Source: Hymenopellis radicata
Taxonomy: Eukaryota; Basidiomycota; Agaricomycetes; Agaricales; Physalacriaceae
Reading direction: 5' to 3'
Assembly (NCBI GenBank): GCA_015501595.1
Contig: JADNRX010000072.1
Location: 1 to 64,000 of the forward strand
Length of the DNA: 64,000 nucleotides
Part shown: positions 55,071 through 64,000 of the stretch, piece by piece
Layout: each line of letters begins with the position of its first letter
Numbering within the stretch: position 1 is the first letter of the stretch
Notes under the pieces: generated by a model
Told to the model about the DNA's origin: nothing
What the model saw: only the letters and a program-made list of their open reading frames with translations
Database searches by the model: none
Position numbers and translations under genes: made by a program

Positions 55071-55531
55071 GGACGCCCGGATGCGGTGTCGTGTTTACAT
55101 GAACTTGAGCGTTCTATGTTCTATTCGGCTACTCAGAACTTGTTGTACAGCGCTCAGCCAAGGATTACTTACCAGGACTTAAAACATTGCCTTCTACTAC
55201 GACCTCCCCATCTTTCGGAAGGGTTGGCGGCGTGGCACCTTCGTCCAAGTCCGCTTCGGATTCGGAGCAGAACTTCAACACAAAGCCAAGTGTCATTGCT
55301 TGTTCAGTACCATTTTCGGATCTGTCTTCCAAATCTGTGATTTGTTTTCGTGCAGTTGGTGGGTGCTGGTAGCAACCTTCAAGCCGAGGTTAAGTAATGC
55401 GGGATCAATAAAGCATAGACGCTATAACCTCCGGAAGGAGCTATGCGTTAAGTCTATCAGCGAACAAGCGCCCACTAAGGAACACGGGCACTTGTATCGA
55501 TCTCTCACGCCCTATCTCTTCCTCTACAGCC
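55071..55531. other. Intergenic region
   Basis: About 460 bases lie before the PUB-domain gene. Short open frames (55086-55340 and others) have no support. Confidence 0.45.
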
Positions 55532-56417
55532 ATGTCACTGCAATCAAGACGCCGCCAAATTGCCGCAGCCGTCGCTACGCGTCTCGCAGACCCGACTCGG
55601 CGTACATCTACCGCAGTACCCACAGCCTCTTTCCAGGACCACGACCGGGGACACGCGTGCCGGCAGAGGATTCGGAAGATGATTGATATCGATATCCTTG
55701 GGATGGTTGGGTCGCACCCGGCCAGCAAAGACGGTGTGGAGAGCCTGAAGGTATGCGCGCAAACTTCTACCTTCGCACTCAGCGTGTGCTAACAGAACTG
55801 TTCAGACACTACTCGCTCTAGCCAGAGGCATTCTTGACAGCCCCCACGATGCAACGAAGAGACGGATCAAGTTGAATAACAACGCGGTCCAGAAGAGAAT
55901 CGTACAACCAAAGGGAGTGCTACAGCTTGCAATCGAGGTTCGTATTCGGTCCGTCAAGCGTACTTGTGCGATTTGCTAACGTGAGTTTGAGCAGATGGGT
56001 TTCTGCAAGGAGGTACATGTCTTCGCACTCCGCGAAGTATTCTCTGAACTGAACGGTTCGTCGACTGTAGACGGTTGAAGAAATGCAGGCCATCCGAGTC
56101 TTCGAGGCCAGCAATCTCGCCCACCTGGAGACATGTGCTCATCTCATACACGAAGCCATTCATCGCGAACAGCTCCGGCCAGATGAGCACCTTGTACTAA
56201 AGGGAAAACTGGAAGAACAAGAAGAGATTCGACGTCAGGTTAGTAGTTGTTTTCCTGCAATTCGACTCATAACACAGCACTGACGCGTAACTAGACGATG
56301 CAACGGGCGATGGATGACCGGAAATCGGTGAATGCGAGATTTGGGAGGCAGCGCAGCATATTCGTTACCCCCAGCACACGTAACTCACAAGTTTCGGCTT
56401 CGTCTGTATGGTCGTAA
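55532..56417 (+). CDS. PUB-domain protein
   Basis: Five exons, all phase 0, are 55532-55750, 55806-55937, 55995-56012, 56071-56238 and 56295-56417. They give 219 residues. The middle reads TLLALARGILDSPHDATKRR, then IKLNNNAVQKRIVQPKGVLQ and LAIEMGFCKEV, about residues 74-122. This is the PUB domain, found in peptide:N-glycanase and UBX proteins, where it binds the C-terminus of the AAA ATPase p97/Cdc48. The N-terminus (about 70 residues) is basic. After PUB comes a helical region (VFEASNLAHLETCAHLIHEA...KLEEQEEIRRQ), and the protein ends in a Ser-rich tail. The third exon is only 18 bases (MGFCKE). No catalytic domain is present, so it would act as an adaptor in Cdc48-linked protein quality control. 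The gene is intact. Confidence 0.8.
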
Positions 56418-56521
56418 ATTGTTGTGTTTCTTGCTTGACGGACACGGAATGGAAGACTTGACGTTTGCAAGGATTATATACTAACTACAGGCTCATTCGA
56501 GATCAATCGGCCCTCTGAAAC

Positions 56522-58265
56522 CTACAAACCGGTATGCATATTCTTGCGCTTCTTCCTGGCAGATCCTTCCCCTTCGACGTCAAGGTCAGGACAGGTGTTG
56601 CCATCCACGCTCCCCGTAGTCCACTTTCCAACCTCCAGACTCAGTCGTCCATCGGCCAACTCTTCCAGCATGGATAGCTGCATATTCACCGCCGACACCA
56701 GAGACCGCGCGTCGTCGCGTGAAACTATCAAAATGGTCTTCAACGACTTCCGCATCTGAGAGATTTTGAAATGTTCCTTCATGTTGCGGAGGTCGTGCTC
56801 ATCTCGCATAGCTGCAGACGCGGTCATCGCACTGTCGCCTCGCAACGAGGCAAACTCACCTTGGTGGTCTTTCTGTAAAGCGAGAAATTGCTGGCGTAAT
56901 TCTTCATAACGGACTTGGATGTCTGAACACCGCCTCTAAATCTGAAGTTGATAGTAGTGTCGAGAAGTACGTACCGTGAGTCTCTGGAGTGTTTGTTTGC
57001 GCCAAGGCCTGGTGTCGCTCTATTCCGACAGCGTCAGTGAAATAATTAGCAAACCACAGAGAGAGATGTACCATTCTGTAACTGCAGCTCCTTCTTGGTA
57101 TCTACGTCCCGTTTCAGGTCAACAATCCAACACTTGGACGTGCACGTACCGCGGATTTTCTGCTCGGCCTTGTTCAAGGATTCTCGGAGTACGACGAGTT
57201 CAGCTGACAATCAAAGGTGGCGGGTGAGCATTTCTGTAAGAATTTCAGCGACGAACAACTAGTAGATCGTACCAGTGAGGCTGTCCTTTTCTGCTTGCGA
57301 GCAACGCCCTGCGCAAAACAGCTGTCAAGCGACGTGTTGTGGATTCAGGAGAGATAATTGCCTTACCTTCGAGGTCTGATTGTAACATGATGATTTTGGC
57401 CTTCCCTTCGTCCACCTCTGCAGTGTGTGTGTCAGAAAGCATGTTGCTTTCTGCCAAGTCAAATGACACCCACTTATCCCCAAGTTCCTTATCATTTCGT
57501 CCGACTGGTGTTTCGTTTCCTCCATAGCTGTGGAGTTGGGTCGTCAGGACACAGTCAGATTGAGGTATGCCAGACGCCTCAGACCGGTGATCTGTGCTTT
57601 GAGCTCGGTATTTTGGGATTCTACAGCTGTTCAAATCGCTGGGTAAACTGCCGTATCCATAATGGTAATCGTGTATATACGCACCTCGCTTTCGGGATTG
57701 CAAGGCCTTTCCAAGCTGCACGATCTCGGACTCAGACTGTGAAGACTCTTCATCAAATTCATCTTCAGACGATGCAGGGTTGGCGATTGCGCGCTTCCAC
57801 GACGACGACTGGAGCCAGATTGCTGAGTACTTGAACGCGACCGCCACTTTGGATTGGTGACAGGTGGCTTTGGCAGGCCTTTTACGAACTCTTTGAATGC
57901 AGTGGCCGAAATATAGCTGAACGTTGTTGCCATGCCAGCGCGCTCATAAAGTTCATCGTCAGTATAGGAGCACCGCTCCTCGCTGTGGCGACACCCCGGT
58001 GATTTGCACCATATTTTACTCTTGTTGGGGATACACTCGACATCTTTGTCTCTGCAAGTCGTACAGGGCCGCTAAAATTTGACGCGTCAGATATCAACGC
58101 CCTACTGATGCAGTCTGAAAAGATACCAACACGATTCGGATGGCTTGCGAGATATTTCTCGCATTTGTTCTGCATTAGGAAGACTGCATTGAGTCTGGTT
58201 AGCTCTGTCTTCCAGAATTCACCGGCGCTCTCAGCATTGGGCACTGGGGGGATGCTCGAGGACAT
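56522..58265 (-). CDS. Zn2Cys6-like/coiled-coil family protein, copy 6
   Basis: Exon 1 (58131-58265) encodes MSSSIPPVPNAESAGEFWKT and ends SHPNR. After a 59-base intron, exon 2 opens with RPCTTCRDKDVEC, C-KSPG-C and RHSEERC, then SYTDDELYERAGM. The spacing is C-x2-C-x6-C-x8-C-x4-C-x6-C, identical to copies 1, 2, 3 and 5. A Ser/Arg linker follows and a chain of small exons for a coiled coil runs through 57700-56850. The last exon has HFKISQMRKSLKTILIVSRD, then VNMQLSMLEELADGRLSLEV, and ends SARKKRKNMHTGL at 56522, a probable nuclear signal. The C-terminal block is closest to that of copy 1. Exons in the middle were not all resolved. It is convergent with the PUB gene, stops about 105 bases apart. 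Confidence 0.7.
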
Positions 58266-59054
58266 GGTGGGAGTCAATAGTAAGAAGCAATGGGAGGAAA
58301 GAACTTCAAATGATCGAGCTTGTCCTGATATTAGGTTCGAACATTCCAGAAATCGTCTTCTCCCGCCTCGAGGCTCGCCGGGAAACTCCACGTTAGAACC
58401 AGACTGAGAGATCCGAACAACTTCAAGCAGTACACCTGTTGTCTGTCTACCAGGAGAGACTACTATTCAGACTCAGATAAGTCTTACGCAGTGGTGGCAA
58501 AAATACTTCGCTAGTACGCCGACTTCCTTGACGACGAACGCCGGATTCTAGGTGTCATGAGTGTTTGAGGCGTCTCTCCGATACCGTTTCTTTTCGGGAA
58601 GAGCCGGGATCAGATGTCTTGCAAACGAGCTGGCAGTTAGCCATAGTGGTGTGGGTGAGAGGGTGCTAGCTGAGTTTGGTGATGGTGGTTGCGTTCAGAA
58701 ATTGAACAATCGCCCACGCGCTCTGGATACTCCAGGAGTCCACGGGATCCGGGCCCTTGATTTTTTTGCTGAAAAGACACTGCGACTCTGGTTGCACTCA
58801 ACTTCTACACAGCATGTAATACAAGGGCAAGCAAGTGGCTATGTTGTATGTTGTTCTTGGACCATCTTTGGACGGTACCGGGGAAAGACCAAGTGACTCT
58901 CATAGCCCTCAGAGTCCATGCAGAAGTTCATCGTTCATGAGTGTTACACCTACAAAAACAATTATATATCCCTGCCCGCCCGAATAATAATAATACACTT
59001 GTCGTACGCAACACAAAGATACTCACCACAAACACGAAACGTATACATATTTCA
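58266..59054. other. Intergenic region, no gene seen
   Basis: Open frame 58561-58896 on plus has no domain and no splice-supported extension. The region should contain the promoter of Zn-cluster copy 6 and the 3' end of the kinase gene. Confidence 0.45.
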
Positions 59055-60670
59055 TCAGAACGTATTAGCCCACTCCTCCACGTCAATCTTAGATCTCTTT
59101 GCATGTTTTATCCATTCATGGTTCTACAATGAGCATCAGCAGTGTCCAACGGAAGAAGGAATACGAGTAGACGTACCAATAAATCCTTTGGCGTCTTGCG
59201 CATATCAGGATCCTTCAAAAGACAGCTGTCGATGAATGAGTCGGCCTCGGAGGGTACCTGCCCTCTGGCGTCAGCCTTGGGGCGGGCTCATTCACGATGT
59301 GCTGGAGGAGCTCCAGGATACTCATTGTCATGCCGCCACCTTGGAGACTGACACCTTTGCTCTTCCGCCTGTCCTTCTTGGCCGCCGCACTTTTACGATC
59401 CTTGCGCGACTGCGGTAAGGACAATGCGGCGATGGAGCCCATGGAACCGGGGCGGGCGGGAGAAAGGGTGTTCTCAAATTCGGACAGGTCCGAGTCCGAG
59501 TCGTCGTCAGATTCAGAGAAGGGGAAGCGACCGAGAGCCAGCTCGATGAGTGAGATGCCGAGTGACCAGACGTCGGATTTCACGGTGTATTGTGCTCCCT
59601 GTATACGTTCGGGCTGATGGCCATAAGCCTGGGAAATAAAAGGGAGAAATGTGCTTACGCTCATGTAGGTGGATGTGCCGACAAAGGTGTCGGCGATGGA
59701 GTTGATGAGCTCGCCAGAGACACCGAAATCGCAGATTTTGATATCGCCCTGGGAGTTGCAGAGAATGTTGGAGGGTTTGATGTCTACCAGAAAATTAGTG
59801 TTAGGAATCAAAAGTGAACTGTTGCTGACCGCGATGAATGATGCGATGCACGTCGTAGAGGTAGGTGAGGCCCTCGAGGACGGCGAGCGCGACCTTGCCG
59901 ACAATGTCAATGTCGATGGCGCCAATCTTCTTGTAGATGCCGTCCAGTGAGCCCTTGTCCATAAACTCCATGCATATACAGATATTTGGGTCCGCCAAGT
60001 AGGCACCATAGAAGGATATGATGTATTTCGAATGGCAGTTGTGCATTATCTGCAGCTCTCGCAGAATCTGCTTGCGCACCGCTGGTTTGGCGTCGATGAG
60101 GACAACCTGACAGCGATCAGCATCGTCGAACGCTGTGGGCAACAGCGAGCACGGACCTTTTTCGCCATTATAGTGCCGGTGGGGGTGTGCTCTAACCTTT
60201 TTGACGCTGCCGCCGTTGCCCTGGCCGAGTTCCTGCATCTCTTTCAGGTCCTCATTGCGGAGATCGTACTTTGTCTCCGCGTTGATATCCAGGTTGGCGA
60301 GCGTGTTGGAGAGCGTCGCATACGTCGACCGGCGTGTCGAGCCCATCGGCGACGCTGTGTTCGGTGCCGAGCTTGACCCGCTGACTACGGTCAACAGCTG
60401 TCCACCGGTCTCGACGGGCGCCGGATTTGTGGGTATCTTGGGCGCCTTGAGCGTCATTGGAGGAGGTCGCCGTTTCCCGCCCGGCGCCGGGGCCTGTCTC
60501 GTCGGCATTAATGGCGCTACTGAAGGCGCAGGCGCAGCTGTCGGCGCTGGAGCCGGAGCCGGAGCTGGTACTGGCTCGGGCGGTGCTACTACGATCGGCG
60601 ACACTGGCGAGCTCGGCGACGATAGCTGCAGCGCCTTGAAGTTGCGTTTCTTGCGAATCGGAGTGGCCAT
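59055..60670 (-). CDS. MAP kinase kinase, Ste7/Fuz7 type, with two frame breaks
   Basis: The gene starts [20 protein letters not shown], typical of the pheromone-pathway MAPKK, then a Pro/Ala linker of about 110 residues. The kinase domain has [13 protein letters not shown], then [29 protein letters not shown] (intron inside), CDFGVSGEL and [20 protein letters not shown]. The last block has the Ser/Thr pair phosphorylated by a [26 protein letters not shown] follows. Two problems are visible. Near 60194 one extra base separates KKV from [12 protein letters not shown], the segment with the ATP-binding Lys. Near 59250 one base is missing before [20 protein letters not shown]. Skipping the first by a longer intron would delete the catalytic Lys. 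The end reads [20 protein letters not shown]. Such a conserved gene being broken twice suggests assembly errors or a dead copy. Confidence 0.8.
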
Positions 60671-61390
60671 AGTGGGCGGCGACGGCGACGACGGCGGCGG
60701 GATGCTCGTGGTCGTGAAGAAAGATCAGGTACGCCTGTCAACGCGTATCGAGCACGTGGTTTGACTCACCTCGTTTCGTGTACGCCTCCTAACATTGGGT
60801 CCTCCTATTGCATTCGATAAACTTGTCTTTAAATTACTAACAAGTTTTCTCAGTTTCCCGTGATGGGTCATGTATCCAGCGTCGGACGCCGCATGTCTAA
60901 GCAACCAAAGGTATAATTCACGGAATAGAGTGTATTAGCAGCCCGCAACAAAATGGTTTTGTTTTGTTGAAAATTTGACCCTTTTTGTTCACAAAACCTC
61001 AGGGAACCGGAACCGTTGGTCCGGCGTGATCTTATCGGATGTGACGTGAAGTGACCATGACGCGACCTTTTTGCTTCCCACCGCGACGACGACGACGACA
61101 CGAGCCCGCTGCTGGCGGCGCAATATCCGCCTGGAGGCCATATCCGCCTGGTCATATATCTGCGCAGCACCGCGTCCTAGAGACAAATGAAGCCGCGGCT
61201 TTCCTGATATGGGATCGGCAATGTCTCGACCACGGATATTGGGGTGGCGCAATATTAGTTGTATCTCCTGGATACGGTGCCGTTGAGAGGGTCCTACACG
61301 TTTAAAAGGCCTCGGATGTGCGCTTTTTTTGCACCCTTCATCGTCCACTTTGTTAATCTGTTCTGCTCAGAATCATCACCTTCGAGTCTC
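60671..61390. other. Intergenic region between kinase gene and Harbinger element
   Basis: About 720 bases lie between two divergent starts. It should hold the kinase promoter and the left end of the Harbinger element. I could not find a terminal inverted repeat because the right end of the element lies outside the window. Confidence 0.4.
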
Positions 61391-62816
61391 ATGTCTGCCT
61401 CCAACGACGAGAACATGTTCCTTGGTGACAACCAAGATGAAAACAGCGCTCTTCGAGCTGGGTATGGTTTTCATCCCTGCTTTTCTACATTCTCTGATGT
61501 TCGGTTATAGCCTTCGTGAATTTTGGGAGCGTAACTGGGACAACATCTGCAACCCCGGTATGCTTTCTCCTCGCACGCGCGAGGAGTTTGGCGATGTCCG
61601 TTTCGCCTTCGGGTCCGGACTGGATCTTCCTTATTCCGCGATGCCCAATCTTCCCGGCCCTCCTGCCGTCATGTCCAACTTGATGGCCAATGATCTCACC
61701 ACTGTCCAGTCGCCCCCTCGTCCCACCAAGTACACTCTTCCACCCCTCGATGTTGACGACAGCCCGGTTCGCACTCCTCTGTCTTCGGCTGTAGCCAACC
61801 GCACGGAGACGCTCCTTCCTCGTATTGACAAAGCCGCCGCCCGCAAGCTTCTTGCGCAGAGTGGTGCCAAAGGTATTGATGACACTCCAACTCCGGCTGC
61901 GCGCTCCGCAAGGGTGCCGGTGGAAAGGGTGTTGGTGCTGGTCGTTTCAAGGCCTTGGATCTTGTTGAACTAGCACGCCTTGGCATTGCTCATCAACCGT
62001 TCAACGCGGCCCACGGCTCGAAGGGTGCAACTTGGACGGCGATCCGCAACGCTCTCGTCGCTTCTCGTGGTGCTCATCTTGACGACTTGAGCTCCATCGC
62101 CGTGCAACACAAGATGGAAGGCCTTGTTGCTTATAAGAAGGTGAACCGATAAGTCTTCTGTTGTTTGTGATCTCAACATCTTTCCAGAACCCCGACAGCG
62201 CTGATCGCGAGGTCAAATCTATCGCTGCACTGCTCAAGGGTACATCGTACGATATTACCATTCAGTCGTCGCTTGAGCGCCTCGAACAACAGTGGGATGA
62301 TGCCAAGGATAAATCGGATGCAGCCAAGGAGAAGCTTCGAAAGGTGAGTCTGTCCTCTCAATTAGTATTTTCTACTGGCTGAACTCTATCTAGAAGCAAG
62401 AGGAGGACACTGTCGGTGGTGACCTCATTCGCAAGGCTTCCATGCAGGCCTATAATGGCTGGAAACGTCGTCGAGCTCCCGAGGTCTCCACCACCACTGC
62501 TCCCGCATCGGCGGTCCCTTCGACAAGCACCTCCACGGCCGACAATGTCAAACTCGAGGCCGACGTCAAACTCGAGGCCGATATCGACACGGAACCTTCT
62601 GCCAAACGTCGCCGTCAGAGTGTTCGACGCGAAAGCTCTGGTAATAGTGCCGAGTTACTCCAGACCATCAAGGAAGACTCGCATGAGCGCCAGGGCCACC
62701 AGAAGAGGGTTGTTGAGTATATGGAGCGTGATGATAAGCGGCAGGATGAGCTGATGGGCATCTTACGGGGCTTTTTGGAGATTGAAAAGGCTCGACACAC
62801 CGCCGAACAAGCTTAG
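61391..62816 (+). CDS. PIF/Harbinger accessory (ORF1-like) protein, frame-broken
   Basis: The gene starts MSASNDENMFLGDNQDENSA. A 48-base intron leads to LREFWERNWDNICNPGMLSP, then a Pro/Thr-rich part. A one-base shift near 61905 is needed to continue KGAGGKGVGAGRFKALDLVE. GATWTAIRNALVASRGAHLD then resembles the SANT/Myb-like region found in Harbinger accessory proteins. Later exons have ERLEQQWDDAKDKSDAAKEK, an acidic VKLEAD repeat, AKRRRQSVRR and a C-terminal helix with ERDDKRQDELMGILRGFLEI. Harbinger elements need this second protein for nuclear import and DNA binding of the transposase. It converges on the transposase gene, with stops about 120 bases apart. The frame break suggests the element is no longer autonomous, unless it is a sequence error. 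Confidence 0.65.
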
Positions 62817-62933
62817 ATATCATGTAGATCTTTCTATGTACTCTTCTTTCACTTCGCTTTGCTTCCTAGACATATATATACGCCTTAGAGACTTCACGTA
62901 GACTTTTTCTTTAGATACCAATATAGATTTCGA

Positions 62934-64000
62934 TTATAGAGTAAAGTATTCTTCTAGTGAGGGAGGTGGACAGTTGAAGCACTGTGCTGTCTGACTTGGT
63001 CGAAGACAGTTCACTGCATTAAAGAGTAAGACCCCAATGCGATAATATCGACCAACTGGGGAGTGAAATACTTTTTGCTTCCACCACGTATTGAGGAATG
63101 GCCATAGGCGGGTGATATCTGCAAAGCCATGCTCGACCTCGATCTGAACTTTTGCCATGGCTTCATTCCACAACTTCTCCTCTTGTGTTCTTTCACCGGC
63201 ACCTGCAAAAGGGCTCATGAGGATAGGACTGACGCCGTATGCAGGATCTCCGAAGATCTGGAAGTATCTTTGATGGAGAGGTGTGGCATCTGATGTACCG
63301 GGGCGATGTGCATGTGCGTAACACCAGTCGAGTATACCAGAATCAGCGAGAAGGTGATTGTCGTTCCGTCGTCCTTCATGCGGGCCATGAAGAAGTCCGA
63401 TGAGACCATTCGGAAGTTTAACAGCCTGAAACTTCAAGGCATGCTCTCCTTTATAGCCATTATAAGCCTGCTGCTGATAGTAGGTCGGGCGACACATTGA
63501 TCGCACGGTACAATCAATGAATGACCAGATGGTTGGCAGTGGCGCACCGGCCTCGTGGATTGATTTCGCATACTGTGCCAATCTCTGAGGAGATAAGACG
63601 TGGTTACGGGGGTCGCATGATAGGAGGGCCTTCCAATAGTCATCTAAGAAGCAAACAAGTTCATTGATCGCCTCTGAGATTGCCGATTGAGGACGGTCAT
63701 ACTGAATGGTGAGCTCATACATGTCTCCGGAGGACCGGAGACGTGCAAGTAGCAGACCAAGCACCTCAACCTGTGTGAACCTGGAACGGCTGGCGGTGAT
63801 GAAGGGGTCTGGAATGCGCAAAGCAGCCGCAAGATCAATGATCTCCTCCGAAAACAAACTGTCAAATGCTGTCAGACAAGCGGTTGAGTTATGTACACTG
63901 ACAACTGACCGGAAGCGATACAAGCACTCCATACGTGGCAGAGACTCAAGCCATTCAACGGTGATACGTGATCCAGCTTGTGCCGGACGTGCTCGGCTAC
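62934..64000 (-). CDS. PIF/Harbinger (HARBI1-like) DDE transposase, partial at window end
   Basis: The open frame runs off the right edge: upstream of the ATG at 63932 it continues ...TVEWLESLPRMECLYRFR. The visible part is 355 codons including the stop. The catalytic residues of the DDE_Tnp_4 nuclease can be placed: D in TIWSFIDCTVRSMCRP, D in IFGDPAYGVSPIL, and E in IEVEHGFADITRLWPF. The block KGEHALKFQAVKLPNGLIGL and the HEGRRNDNHL motif between them are also typical. An N-terminal helix-turn-helix-like region (TQVEVLGLLLARLRSSGDMY) precedes them. The protein cuts and pastes the element. No break is seen in the part present. Confidence 0.85.
   Translation of the reverse strand, partial: SRARPAQAGSRITVEWLESLPRMECLYRFRSVVSVHNSTACLTAFDSLFSEEIIDLAAALRIPDPFITASRSRFTQVEVLGLLLARLRSSGDMYELTIQYDRPQSAISEAINELVCFLDDYWKALLSCDPRNHVLSPQRLAQYAKSIHEAGAPLPTIWSFIDCTVRSMCRPTYYQQQAYNGYKGEHALKFQAVKLPNGLIGLLHGPHEGRRNDNHLLADSGILDWCYAHAHRPGTSDATPLHQRYFQIFGDPAYGVSPILMSPFAGAGERTQEEKLWNEAMAKVQIEVEHGFADITRLWPFLNTWWKQKVFHSPVGRYYRIGVLLFNAVNCLRPSQTAQCFNCPPPSLEEYFTL

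Noticed and set aside
57245..57847. 200-codon open frame on minus as a separate gene
   Set aside because: It runs through small coil exons and introns of Zn-cluster copy 6.
58561..58896. 111-codon open frame on plus
   Set aside because: No domain, no splice partners, and composition like the surrounding non-coding DNA.

Overview
This window looks like nuclear DNA of a basidiomycete, most likely an Agaricomycete mushroom. Nearly every gene I could rebuild is split by short GT-AG introns of about 41-60 bases, with branch-site-like CTAAC/CTGAC motifs. The gene content also fits: F-box families, an HSPA12-like Hsp70 relic, a Ste7/Fuz7-type MAP kinase kinase, and lineage-specific coiled-coil families. 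Exon joins were worked out by eye from frame, splice sites and comparison between paralogues inside the window.

Layout. 0-11.2 kb: a coiled-coil fragment, a Tyr/Gln-rich repeat protein, a protein with a duplicated Cys motif, an APH-like kinase, a DUF7770-like protein, an aldo-keto reductase relic, and a small F-box gene followed by a decayed copy. 12.6-20.6 kb: a multi-span membrane protein, two tandem coiled-coil paralogues and an Hsp70-like pseudogene. 20.6-58.3 kb: three interspersed paralogous families. These are (a) six copies of a Cys-rich/coiled-coil protein whose N-terminus fits C-x2-C-x6-C-x8-C-x4-C-x6-C, a variant of the Gal4-type Zn2Cys6 cluster; (b) F-box proteins with C-terminal CxxC motifs; (c) three coiled-coil/AT-hook/PWWP proteins. 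Other genes lie between them: an F-box/repeat protein, a large disordered protein, a PUB-domain protein and a family with a VTGC(E/D)KT motif. 59-64 kb: a MAP kinase kinase, then a PIF/Harbinger transposon with its accessory ORF and DDE transposase facing each other; the transposase runs off the window.

The most striking structure is a 3.2-kb element (21334-24539). It has long terminal inverted repeats, 22-bp subterminal repeat arrays (9 and 13 units) and an 11-bp flanking duplication. It sits inside an intron of Zn-cluster gene copy 1. It carries a fragment of a GH5 glycosidase and a fragment resembling the neighbouring F-box family, with no recognisable transposase, so it looks like a Mutator-type gene-capturing element.

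Working hypothesis (inference): the co-amplified families pair a DNA-binding-like cluster, a ubiquitin-ligase adaptor and a chromatin reader. Several copies carry single-base frame breaks, which may be decay or assembly errors; raw reads or RNA would decide.
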